A program made the translations under genes and the position numbers. From an uncultured Castellaniella sp. (GTDB lineage Bacteria; Pseudomonadota; Gammaproteobacteria; Burkholderiales; Burkholderiaceae_B): a stretch of 64,000 nt of DNA. The stretch covers positions 310,001 through 374,000 of the forward strand of contig NZ_CALKHS010000010.1 of assembly GCF_937988725.1 (NCBI RefSeq), in the 5' to 3' direction. The notes below the pieces were generated by a model. The model saw only the letters and a list, made by a program, of their open reading frames with translations, was not told the origin of the DNA and searched no databases. Every line of letters starts with the position of its first letter. The stretch's first letter is position 1. Shown here piece after piece: positions 53,042-60,941 of this stretch.

Positions 53042-53906
53042 AGCCACCCGGAAGTCCATCCCACGGAGCCCCATCATGCTCTCATCCAACACGAAAAAGC
53101 GGCGTTCGGCGCAACCCGGCAAGGTCTACGGCGCGCCCGGCGCCGGCTACAGCGGCCACATCAGCACCATGACGGCGCTCTTCCTGATCGCGCTCTGGTT
53201 CCTGGTCACCGGCATGGGCTGGATCAAGCCGATCTTCCTGCCCTCGCCCATCGCCGTCTACGACAAGTTCATCGAGGCCGCGACCATCGGCGTGGCCAAC
53301 TCCACGCTGGCCCAGCACACGATGGCCAGCCTGGGCCGCGTCATGGGCGCCTTCTTCCTGGCGCTGATCACTGCGGTTCCCATCGGGATCCTGATGGGCG
53401 TGAACCGGGTGATGCGCGGGCTCTTCGACCCGATCATCGAGTTCTACCGCCCCCTGCCGCCGCTGGCCTATCTGCCGCTGGTCATCATCTGGTTCGGCAT
53501 CGGCGAATTCCCCAAGATCTTCCTGATCTTCCTGGCGATCTTCGCGCCGATGGCGATCGCCGCGCGCGCCGGCGTCAAGTCCGTGTCGATCGAACAGATC
53601 CACGCAGCCTACGCCATGGGCGGCAGCAGCCGGCAGATCATCTACCACGTCATCCTGAAGGCGGCCATGCCCGAGATCTTCACGGGCATGCGCATCGGCA
53701 TCGGCGTGGGCTGGACGACCCTGGTGGCGGCCGAAATGGTGGCCTCCGCGCGCGGCCTGGGCTTCATGGTGCTCAACGCCGCCCAGTATCTGGCCAGCGA
53801 CACGGTCATCATGGGCATCATCGTCATCGGCTTTTTCGCCCTGCTCTTCGACCTGCTGCTGCGCTATCTGGAGCGCGCTATGATTCCCTGGAAAGGGAAA
53901 GTCTAA
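53034..53906 (+). CDS. tauC: Taurine ABC transporter permease
   Basis: This inner-membrane permease is 290 aa with about six helices, starting near MTALFLIALWFLVTGMGWIK. Its EAA-type loop is around EQIHAAYAMGGSSRQIIYHV. Start 53034 overlaps tauB by eight bases. ATG 53076, with CGGAG upstream, would remove 14 polar residues and is also reasonable. tauR follows after 17 bases. Confidence 0.9.
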   Translation: MSEATRKSIPRSPIMLSSNTKKRRSAQPGKVYGAPGAGYSGHISTMTALFLIALWFLVTGMGWIKPIFLPSPIAVYDKFIEAATIGVANSTLAQHTMASLGRVMGAFFLALITAVPIGILMGVNRVMRGLFDPIIEFYRPLPPLAYLPLVIIWFGIGEFPKIFLIFLAIFAPMAIAARAGVKSVSIEQIHAAYAMGGSSRQIIYHVILKAAMPEIFTGMRIGIGVGWTTLVAAEMVASARGLGFMVLNAAQYLASDTVIMGIIVIGFFALLFDLLLRYLERAMIPWKGKV

Positions 53907-53923
53907 AGGAAAGGTTCGCACGC

Positions 53924-55417
53924 ATGTCAGAGATCGGCCCCGCCAGTTCGGTTCAATGGTCAGCGCTGTTCGAGCGCGTCAACGACTACAACCTCAGCCT
54001 GCAGGGCCGGATCCGCCAGATGCTGGTGTCCGCCATCCTCGGCGGGCACCTGCCGCCCGGCGCTCCGGTGCCCTCCAGCCGGGAACTGGGCCGCGCCCTG
54101 GGCGTGGCGCGCAACACCGTCGTGTTCGCCTACCAGCAGCTGGTGGTCGAGGGCTACCTGGAATCCCGCGAACGCAGCGGCCACTTCATCGCCCAGGACC
54201 TGCCGACCAGCCAGCCGCCGCCGCCCGCCGCGCCCCCCGCCCAGAACCAGACGGACTGGGACCGGCGCCTGGTCTTTCACCCATCCCGCCAGCGCAACAT
54301 CATCAAGCCGGCCAATTGGCAAAGCGCGCGCTACCCGTTCATTTACGCGCAATTCGACGCCAAGCAGTTTCCCACGGCGGAATGGCGCGAGTGCTGCATG
54401 CGGGCGCTCTCCGTGCTGGACATCCGCGTCTGGGCGCCGGACCTGATCACCAACGACGACCAGACCCTGGTGGACGCGATCCGCAACCAGGTGCTGCCGC
54501 GCCGGGGGATCTGGGCCGAGGCCGACGAGATCGTCGTCACCGTGGGCGCCCAGCACGCGCTGTATCTGGTGGCCAATCTGCTGATCCACGCCCACACCGT
54601 GGTCGGCATCGAAGACCCCGGCTACCCCGATGCGCGCAACATCTTCGCCCAGCGCACGGAACGCCTGGTGCCCCTGCCCGTCGATGACGAAGGCCTGTGC
54701 CTGTCGCCCCTGCTGCAGCATTGCGACTACCTGTTCGTCACGCCCAGCCATCAATGCCCCACCAACGCGACGCTGTCCATGGAACGCCGCGTCGCGCTGC
54801 TGGAACTGGCCCGGCGCACCGACAGCATCCTGATCGAGGACGACTACGAGACCGAGAACAGCTACGACGGCCATCATTCCCCGGCGCTCAAGAGCCTCGA
54901 CAAGCACGGCCGGGTGCTGTACATCGGCAGCCTCTCCAAGAGCTTCGCGCCCGGCCTGAGCCTGGGCTACATCGTGGCGCCCCGCGAACTGGTGGTGGAA
55001 TTGCGCGCCCTGCGCCGGCTGATGCTGCGCCACCCGCCCGCGTACCTGCAGCGGGCCTTCGCCCTGTTCATCTCCCTGGGGCATTACCACGCTGTGCTGC
55101 GGCGCCTGTCGCTGGTCTACGCCGAGCGCGCCCAGGCGCTGCAAGCGGCCGTGGGCGAATTCCTGCCGCAGTTCCACGGCAAGCCCATCCACGGGGGATC
55201 GTCCTGGTGGGTGCAGGGTCCCGACGACATCGACACGGAACGCCTGGCCCGCGCGGCGCTGCAGGCGGGCATCGTCATCGAACCCGGCCACGTCTTCCAT
55301 CACCACGTCCATTCCAGCGACCGCAGCCACATCCGGCTGGGCTTTTCCTGCATCGACAAGGACGCCATCCCCCAGGGCATCCGCGCCCTGTCCGACGTCC
55401 TGAGAACGATGAAATAA
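53924..55417 (+). CDS. tauR: MocR-family PLP-dependent regulator TauR-like
   Basis: This 497 aa regulator joins an N-terminal GntR wHTH (GRIRQMLVSAILGGHLPPGA then VARNTVVFAYQQLVVEGYLE) to a class I aminotransferase-like domain (about 115-490). The PLP-lysine lies in YIGSLSKSFAPGLSLG. TauR of Rhodobacter activates taurine genes, probably by binding taurine via PLP. It is on the same strand directly after tauC rather than divergent. GabR- or PdxR-like functions are alternatives; the context favours TauR. Confidence 0.87.
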   Translation: MSEIGPASSVQWSALFERVNDYNLSLQGRIRQMLVSAILGGHLPPGAPVPSSRELGRALGVARNTVVFAYQQLVVEGYLESRERSGHFIAQDLPTSQPPPPAAPPAQNQTDWDRRLVFHPSRQRNIIKPANWQSARYPFIYAQFDAKQFPTAEWRECCMRALSVLDIRVWAPDLITNDDQTLVDAIRNQVLPRRGIWAEADEIVVTVGAQHALYLVANLLIHAHTVVGIEDPGYPDARNIFAQRTERLVPLPVDDEGLCLSPLLQHCDYLFVTPSHQCPTNATLSMERRVALLELARRTDSILIEDDYETENSYDGHHSPALKSLDKHGRVLYIGSLSKSFAPGLSLGYIVAPRELVVELRALRRLMLRHPPAYLQRAFALFISLGHYHAVLRRLSLVYAERAQALQAAVGEFLPQFHGKPIHGGSSWWVQGPDDIDTERLARAALQAGIVIEPGHVFHHHVHSSDRSHIRLGFSCIDKDAIPQGIRALSDVLRTMK

Positions 55418-55428
55418 AAGCCGCCGAA

Positions 55429-55446
55429 GCCGCCGCATGCGGCGGC
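55429..55446. terminator. 18-bp GC palindrome between tauR and the SnoaL-like gene
   Basis: GCCGCCGCATGCGGCGGC is a perfect palindrome between two convergent genes, 12 bases after the tauR stop. It has no T-run, so if it terminates transcription it is probably factor-assisted. Confidence 0.4.
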
Positions 55447-55480
55447 GCGGCATCCGCCACGGCGGTTGCCCGCCTGGAAT

Positions 55481-55873
55481 TCAGGCTTGCGCCGGCAGAT
55501 GGGGGCGCTGCTTGCGAAAGGCGTTCTTGCGGACGATCTTGCCGTCCTTGAAGACCAGCAGGTCCACCATATCGGCCTCGATGCGCGAGCCATCGGTGGT
55601 GGTGCCCGTGAAGGTCGACTCCATGACTCCGTTGTCGCCGCTGACCCAGCAGCGGGCGTTGCGCCAGGCCGCGTCGGGGATGATCTGCCAGGCGGCTTCG
55701 AAGGCCCTGCGCACGGCGGCCGTGCCTTCATGGCGCGCGCCGCAGGCCAGAGGGCCCGCCACGCCCTCGAAAACGCATTCCTCATGCATGAACGACATCA
55801 GGGCCTCGATGTCGTGGCGATTCCATGCCTCGCCGAAGGCTTCGATGATGCTTTGCAAGTCTTGCTGAGTCAT
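55481..55873 (-). CDS. SnoaL/NTF2-like small protein
   Basis: This 130 aa protein with a nuclear transport factor 2 fold starts MTQQDLQSIIEAFGEAWNRH and has DIEALMSFMHEECVFEGVAG, the SgcJ/YesE type. ATG 55873 has AGGAG seven bases upstream. It is divergent from xsc across a 310-base intergenic region with TauR-like repeats, so it may belong to the taurine regulon. Family members range from isomerases to binding proteins; no specific reaction can be read from this sequence. Confidence 0.78.
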   Translation of the reverse strand: MTQQDLQSIIEAFGEAWNRHDIEALMSFMHEECVFEGVAGPLACGARHEGTAAVRRAFEAAWQIIPDAAWRNARCWVSGDNGVMESTFTGTTTDGSRIEADMVDLLVFKDGKIVRKNAFRKQRPHLPAQA

Positions 55874-55963
55874 GTCCGGTCTCCTGTCCATGCGCATCGG
55901 GGTCGCGCCGCAGGCGTTCCCCTGCCCGACAGACATACGGTAGGAGAGAGGGAACTCCAGGGT

Positions 55964-55996
55964 CTAGGACCAGAAGAGGAATTTCCATTGCGCCAG
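55964..55996 (-). promoter_or_regulatory. TauR-like repeat pair upstream of the SnoaL-like gene
   Basis: On the minus strand CTGGTCCTAG (55973-55964) matches CTGGACYTAA at eight of ten, and CTGGCGCAAT (55996-55987) at six of ten. They are 23 bp apart, the same spacing as at tauA. A further CTGGAGTTCC lies at 55960-55951. Only one half-site is strong. Confidence 0.42.
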
Positions 55997-56062
55997 ACGG
56001 CGCGGCCCCATCCTTTCGCTGCTCATACATGAAACTTCACGTTCCGATTTCAGAAATTTAGG

Positions 56063-56090
56063 TTGACTTTTAAAAATCCATCAGTAGAAT
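56063..56090 (+). promoter_or_regulatory. Sigma-70 promoter of xsc
   Basis: TTGACT (56063-56068) and TAGAAT (56085-56090) with a 16-base spacer in an A+T-rich stretch, about 95 bases before the xsc start, form a strong candidate promoter. Confidence 0.65.
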
Positions 56091-56183
56091 TTGAATTACT
56101 CGATAACGAGACCATTCATCTCGATTTTTGAAATAAACCGCTTCATCGCCATTCCTCGCAATCGCATACCAGGAGACAACACA

Positions 56184-57992
56184 ATGACGACCGATACGCG
56201 CCAAGCCGTTCAAGGCCTGCAGGCCATGACCCCGTCCGAAGCTTTCGTCGAAACCATGGTGGCCAATGGCGTCACCGAGATTTTCGGCATCATGGGCTCC
56301 GCCTTCATGGATGCCATGGACATCTTCGCCCCCGCCGGCATCAAGCTGATTCCGGTGGTCCACGAACAAGGCGCCGGCCACATGGCCGACGGCTACGCCC
56401 GCGTCAGCGGCCGCCACGGGGTGGTGATCGGCCAGAACGGCCCGGGCATCAGCAACTGCGTGACCTCGATCGCCGCGGCCTACTGGGCCCATACGCCCGT
56501 CGTCATCGTGACGCCGGAAGCCGGCACCACCGGCATCGGCCTGGGCGGCTTCCAGGAAGCCAAGCAGCTGCCGATGTTCCAGGAGTTCACCAAATACCAG
56601 GGCCACGTGACCCATCCGGCCCGCATGGCCGAATACACGGCGCGCTGCTTCGACCGCGCCAAGTCCGAAATGGGCCCCACGCAGCTGAACATCCCGCGCG
56701 ACTACTTCTACGGCCAGATCAAGGCCGAGATCCCCAAGCCCCAGGAACTGGATCGCGGCCCCGGCGGCGAGCGCTCGCTGTCCGAAGCGGCCAAGCTGCT
56801 GTCCGAAGCCCGCTTCCCCGTGATCATTTCCGGCGGCGGCGTGGTCATGGCCGACGGCGTCGAGGAATGCAAGGCCCTGGCCGAACGCCTGGGCGCGCCG
56901 GTGGTCAACAGCTACCTGCACAACGACTCCTTCCCCGCCAGCCACCCGCTGTGGTGCGGCCCCCTGGGCTACCAGGGCTCGAAAGCGGCCATGAAGCTGA
57001 TCCAGGACGCCGACGTGGTGCTGGCGCTGGGCACGCGGCTCGGGCCCTTCGGCACCCTGCCCCAGCATGGCATGGACTACTGGCCCAAGGAAGCCAAGAT
57101 CATCCAGATCGACGCGGACAGCAAGATGCTGGGCCTGGTCAAGAAGATCACCGTCGGCATCTGCGGCGACGCCAAGGCCGCCGCCGAAGACCTGACCCGG
57201 CGCCTGAACGCGATGACGCTGGCCTGCGATGCCACCAAGGCCGAACGGGCCGCCCGCATCCAGTCTGAAAAGGATGCCTGGGAAAAGGAACTGGATTCCT
57301 GGGCCAACGAAAAGGACCCCTACAGCCTGGACATGATCGAAGAGGCCAAGGGCGAGACGCCGTTCTCCGGCGGCACCTACCTGCATCCGCGTCAGGTGCT
57401 GCGCGAGCTGGAAAAAGCCATGCCGGAAGACGTCATGGTGTCCACCGACATCGGCAACATCAATTCGGTCGCCAACAGCTACCTGCGCTTTGAAAAGCCG
57501 CGCAGCTTCTTTGCCGCCATGAGCTGGGGCAACTGCGGCTACGCCTTCCCGACGATCATCGGCGCCAAGGTCGCCGCGCCGCACCGCCCGGCGATTTCCT
57601 ACGCGGGCGACGGCGCCTGGGGCATGAGCATGTCGGAGATCCTGACCTGCGTGCGCCACAACATCCCCGTGACGGCGGTGGTCTTCCACAATCGCCAGTG
57701 GGGCGCGGAAAAGAAGAACCAGGTGGACTTCTACAACCGCCGTTTCGTGGCCGGCGAGCTGGACAACCCCAGCTTCGCGGAAATCGCCCGCGCCATGGGC
57801 GCCGAGGGTGTCGTCGTGGACCGTCTGGAAGATGTCGGCCCGGCCCTGAAGAAGGCTATCGACGCGCAGATGAACGACGGCAAGACCACGGTCCTGGAGA
57901 TCATGTGCACCCGCGAACTGGGCGATCCGTTCCGCCGCGACGCCTTGTCCAAGCCGGTCCGCCTGCTGGAAAAGTATCGGGACTACACCTGA
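56184..57992 (+). CDS. xsc: Sulfoacetaldehyde acetyltransferase
   Basis: This thiamine diphosphate enzyme converts sulfoacetaldehyde and phosphate into acetyl phosphate and sulfite. The 602 aa begin MTTDTRQAVQGLQAMTPSEA. They have the N-terminal TPP-pyrimidine domain with GIMGSAFMDAMDIFAPAG, the central domain, and the C-terminal TPP motif AGDGAWGMSMSEILTCVRHN. The ATG at 56184 has AGGAGA nine bases upstream; the earlier in-frame start at 56091 lies within the promoter. Its neighbours tauABC, tauR and pta complete the sulfonate pathway apart from a taurine-deaminating enzyme. Confidence 0.95.
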   Translation: MTTDTRQAVQGLQAMTPSEAFVETMVANGVTEIFGIMGSAFMDAMDIFAPAGIKLIPVVHEQGAGHMADGYARVSGRHGVVIGQNGPGISNCVTSIAAAYWAHTPVVIVTPEAGTTGIGLGGFQEAKQLPMFQEFTKYQGHVTHPARMAEYTARCFDRAKSEMGPTQLNIPRDYFYGQIKAEIPKPQELDRGPGGERSLSEAAKLLSEARFPVIISGGGVVMADGVEECKALAERLGAPVVNSYLHNDSFPASHPLWCGPLGYQGSKAAMKLIQDADVVLALGTRLGPFGTLPQHGMDYWPKEAKIIQIDADSKMLGLVKKITVGICGDAKAAAEDLTRRLNAMTLACDATKAERAARIQSEKDAWEKELDSWANEKDPYSLDMIEEAKGETPFSGGTYLHPRQVLRELEKAMPEDVMVSTDIGNINSVANSYLRFEKPRSFFAAMSWGNCGYAFPTIIGAKVAAPHRPAISYAGDGAWGMSMSEILTCVRHNIPVTAVVFHNRQWGAEKKNQVDFYNRRFVAGELDNPSFAEIARAMGAEGVVVDRLEDVGPALKKAIDAQMNDGKTTVLEIMCTRELGDPFRRDALSKPVRLLEKYRDYT

Positions 57993-58014
57993 TCGCAGCC
58001 CCGGGAGCCGACTC

Positions 58015-58992
58015 ATGCAAACGCTCAATGCCCTGCTGGATGCCGCGCGCCTCCGGCCCATGCGGATCGTGCTGTGTGAAGGAGACGACCCCCGGGTGCT
58101 GGAGGCCGCCCGCCGGGCGGCCGACGACGGCATCGCGCAGGTCCTGCTGCTGGGGGCCGATCCGGCCCAGGCGGGCGGCAAGGTGCAATGCATCGAGCCG
58201 CAGGCTTGCGGATGGCTGGATTCCTTCGCCGACACGCTGTACGATTTGCGCCGCCATCGCGGCATGACGCGGGAACAGGCGCAGGAAGCCGCAGGCCAGC
58301 CGCTGGTCTTCGCCGACCTGATGGTGCGGGCGGGCCATGCCGACGGTTCCGTCGCCGGCGCGGTGCACACCACGGCGGACGTGGTGCGCACCGCCATGCA
58401 GGTGCTGGGCAAGCGCCCCGGCGTGCAGACGGTCTCCAGCTTCTTCATCATGATGCGCGACGAGCCATTCCCCACCGGGGCTCGGGCCATGATCTTTTCC
58501 GATTGCGGCCTGGTCATCGAACCCACATCCGAGGAACTGGCCGAAATCGCGCTGGCCTCCGCTGGCAGCGCCCGCGCCCTGCTGGGCATCGAACCGCGCG
58601 TGGCCATGCTGTCGTTTTCCACCCGCGGCAGCGCCCAGCACGCCGAAGTCGACAAGGTGCGGCGGGCGACCGAACTCGTGCGCGAACGCGCCCCCGAACT
58701 GGCGGTCGAAGGAGAAATGCAGCTCGACACGGCCATCGTGCCCGACATCGCCGCCCGCAAGTGGCCCGGCTCGGCCGTCGCCGGCCAGGCGAACGTGCTG
58801 ATCTTCCCCAATCTGGCCGCGGGCAACATCGGCTATAAGCTCAGCGAGCGCCTGGGCCACGTCACCGCCCTGGGGCCTTTGCTGCAGGGCCTGAACCACC
58901 CGGCCAACGATCTGTCGCGCGGCTGCTCGGCCGACGACATCTACCAGGTGATCGCCGTCACGGCCGTGCAGGCGCAGCACCAGGCTGCTTGA
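58015..58992 (+). CDS. pta: Phosphate acetyltransferase
   Basis: This enzyme converts acetyl phosphate made by Xsc into acetyl-CoA. It is 325 aa, the short Pta form without the N-terminal DRTGG domain of long Pta. Motifs include VLCEGDDPRVLEAARRAADD, LVRAGHADGSVAGAVHTTAD, SDCGLVIEPTSEELAEIAL and PNLAAGNIGYKLSERLGHV. It lies 22 bases after xsc and is likely co-transcribed. Confidence 0.94.
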   Translation: MQTLNALLDAARLRPMRIVLCEGDDPRVLEAARRAADDGIAQVLLLGADPAQAGGKVQCIEPQACGWLDSFADTLYDLRRHRGMTREQAQEAAGQPLVFADLMVRAGHADGSVAGAVHTTADVVRTAMQVLGKRPGVQTVSSFFIMMRDEPFPTGARAMIFSDCGLVIEPTSEELAEIALASAGSARALLGIEPRVAMLSFSTRGSAQHAEVDKVRRATELVRERAPELAVEGEMQLDTAIVPDIAARKWPGSAVAGQANVLIFPNLAAGNIGYKLSERLGHVTALGPLLQGLNHPANDLSRGCSADDIYQVIAVTAVQAQHQAA

Positions 58993-59028
58993 TGCCTCGC
59001 CGCTTGCAAGCGGTTCGGATTCGTCAGG

Positions 59029-59058
59029 CACAGCGCAGTCCGCAGGGACTGCCCTGTG
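59029..59058. terminator. Hairpin between pta and the DUF4239 gene
   Basis: CACAG-C-GCAGTCC (59029-59041) pairs with GGACTGC-C-CTGTG (59046-59058) with one internal mismatch. It sits between convergent genes; no strong U tract is present on either side. Confidence 0.5.
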
Positions 59059-59065
59059 TCCGGGC

Positions 59066-59860
59066 TCATCCCCGCATCTGCATCAGTGTCATGGACTCCG
59101 GTTCGATGATGGTGGCCCCGGTGAATGGACGGTCGTAGGACGCGATCAGGTACAAGGTCGCGCCGAATCCCAAGGAAAACAAAGCCATGGACAGGACCAG
59201 CGGCCGGCGCTGCGTGGCATGCAGTTCGTAGATGACGCAGGCCGCCACGAACAGCAGCACCATCACGGCCGCCCACTTGGTCGGCATGACCCGGCTGGTG
59301 GCGACCAGCAGCCGCTGGTTGCGGGCGGATTCCACCTGCTGGGCGTAACGGCGCAGATCCTTGGCGGCCTGCGCCATGCCGACCCGGTCCGCGCCGGCCT
59401 CCCGGGCCTGCACGTCGACCTGGACGGACGTCTGTTCCAGCGCATCCAGCAGGCTCTCGGCCTTGGCGCTGGAGCCCCCGCGCGCCATCAGCGGCCATTC
59501 CGACTCGACCACGTCGCGGATGTAATCGTTCGTCAGACCGACGACCTGATCCCGGAGTTCGGCCGGCAGATGCTGGGCGGTCCGCAGGACGTCGGCCACC
59601 GCGATGGCTTCCTGTTCGACCGCCGTGCGGCCCCTGGTTTCCTGCTGCCAGACGTCGGACGCGACGAAGGCGATCACCAGGCCGGTGGGCAGCAGAATGC
59701 CCGACAGCATGGTGTTGACCATGCTGGTCTTCTGGCGATTGGGCCAGGCGAGGCGAACCGCCGCCATGAACAAGGCGGCCGCGAAGGCCGTCAGGCCGAC
59801 GATGCAGATGCAGACGAGGAAAAGCGACCAATCCTGCAGGTCATACATGAAAGCGAACAT
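59066..59860 (-). CDS. DUF4239 domain membrane protein
   Basis: This 264 aa protein has two N-terminal helices (WSLFLVCICIVGLTAFAAAL and MLSGILLPTGLVIAFVASDV), a long helical, partly charged central part, and two C-terminal helices (WAAVMVLLFVAACVIYELHA and LVLSMALFSLGFGATLYLIA) ending in a GATIIEPESM-like tail. This layout matches DUF4239 (bestrophin-like), of unknown function. The start 59860 follows AAGGGGCCGGG; a longer reading would add 22 residues. It is convergent with pta and divergent from the lipoprotein gene. Confidence 0.8.
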   Translation of the reverse strand: MFAFMYDLQDWSLFLVCICIVGLTAFAAALFMAAVRLAWPNRQKTSMVNTMLSGILLPTGLVIAFVASDVWQQETRGRTAVEQEAIAVADVLRTAQHLPAELRDQVVGLTNDYIRDVVESEWPLMARGGSSAKAESLLDALEQTSVQVDVQAREAGADRVGMAQAAKDLRRYAQQVESARNQRLLVATSRVMPTKWAAVMVLLFVAACVIYELHATQRRPLVLSMALFSLGFGATLYLIASYDRPFTGATIIEPESMTLMQMRG

Positions 59861-59991
59861 CCCGGCCCCTTGTTCTGGTGCGTATGGTAGATTCTGTGCA
59901 TACGGCCTTGCGCCAAGGCAGGCCACATTATCACCGAATTCAGGCGGCTCCCGCAGCGCGCCGATTCCGACACTTGCCGATGGATGACACC

Positions 59992-60801
59992 ATGCCGACG
60001 AAGTCTTATTTGCTCATCCGATCCCGCTGGACGATCCTGGCCGGCACGCTGGCGCTGGCTGCCTGCGCCAGCGGCCCCAAGGACAACCTGTCGCTGATCC
60101 CCGCGGAACTGGACCAGCAGACGCAACAGGAAGGCCTGTTCGCCCAGCCCGTGAAGTCGACCGGACAGCGCCCGGGCTGCTCGGGGGAATGCCCGAAGCT
60201 GGTCGTGGATTCGCTGGCCTTTCCGGGGCACCCGCGCCTGACGGACCTGGTGGACCACGCCCTGGCCACCATGACCTGGCTCGACACCCGGAACCCCGCG
60301 CCCTACGACACGATCCGCAGCTACCAGGATTACTTCTGGAAGACCGCCGGGCCGCGTGACGAAACGGACCTGACGGCCCGCACCCGCTATCGCAACAACC
60401 GCCTGACCGTCGTCGAACTGGACGTCGGCCAATACCGCACGGGCATGGCGCACGGCATGTCCGGGTCGCAATTCCTGAACTGGGACAACCAGACCGAAAA
60501 GGCGCTGACCATCGACAACCTGTTGGCGCCCGGCGCGCGCCCGGCCTTCGACAAGGCTCTGAGGGAAGCCCACGACAGCTGGCTGCAGGAACATCGCGAC
60601 GAGGTCCAGAGCACGGCCAATTTCTCCCGCATGTGGCCCTTCGTCTCCAGCGACAACGTCGGGCTGACGGACCAGGGCGTCGTCGTCAAATACCAGCCCT
60701 ACGAAATCGCGCCCTACGCCTGGGGGCAGCCGGAACTTCTGATCCCCTACCCCCGGCTGCAGGGGATCCTGCGTCCGCAATACCTGCCGCCGAAATCCTG
60801 A
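59992..60801 (+). CDS. DUF3298/RsiV-type lipoprotein
   Basis: This 269 aa exported lipoprotein has a lipobox LALAACASG after a hydrophobic leader. The C-terminal DUF3298-type domain includes VVELDVGQYRTGMAHGMSGS and NWDNQTEKALTIDNLL. Members include RsiV-like and PdaC-type periplasmic domains; function here is unknown. MPTKSYLLI at 59992 is the shortest start keeping a proper signal; MDDTMPTK at 59980 is equally possible. It is divergent from the DUF4239 gene. Confidence 0.75.
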   Translation: MPTKSYLLIRSRWTILAGTLALAACASGPKDNLSLIPAELDQQTQQEGLFAQPVKSTGQRPGCSGECPKLVVDSLAFPGHPRLTDLVDHALATMTWLDTRNPAPYDTIRSYQDYFWKTAGPRDETDLTARTRYRNNRLTVVELDVGQYRTGMAHGMSGSQFLNWDNQTEKALTIDNLLAPGARPAFDKALREAHDSWLQEHRDEVQSTANFSRMWPFVSSDNVGLTDQGVVVKYQPYEIAPYAWGQPELLIPYPRLQGILRPQYLPPKS

Positions 60802-60833
60802 GGCCGGCCGACGCCGCATACGCATATAGCGAG

Positions 60834-60850
60834 GCCGCATTATGTGCGGC
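60834..60850. repeat. GC dyad upstream of sbp
   Basis: GCCGCA-TTATG-TGCGGC is a perfect 6+5+6 inverted repeat 33 bases after the lipoprotein gene stop and 92 bases before sbp. No T-run follows. It may be a weak end of the upstream transcript or an operator. Confidence 0.35.
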
Positions 60851-60941
60851 GTTCATATCGTTCGAGGAAACGGTTCGTTCCCTCCCGAAGGCGAAGTCTT
60901 TACTCTGGTATCCCGATTCATGACCAGACGAGACCTCTTCG

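Larger units (their letters stand above)
55874..56183. other. 310-bp divergent intergenic region between the SnoaL-like gene and xsc
   Basis: No gene is seen. The left part is GC-rich and carries CTGG repeats resembling the TauR operator. From about 56030 to 56160 the region is A+T-rich and holds a good xsc promoter. The last bases carry the xsc AGGAGA ribosome binding site. Confidence 0.7.

Noticed and set aside
56070..58829. 919-codon minus-strand reading frame through xsc and pta
   Set aside because: It runs antisense through two well-supported enzymes, and its composition is that of a GC-rich shadow with no recognisable domain.
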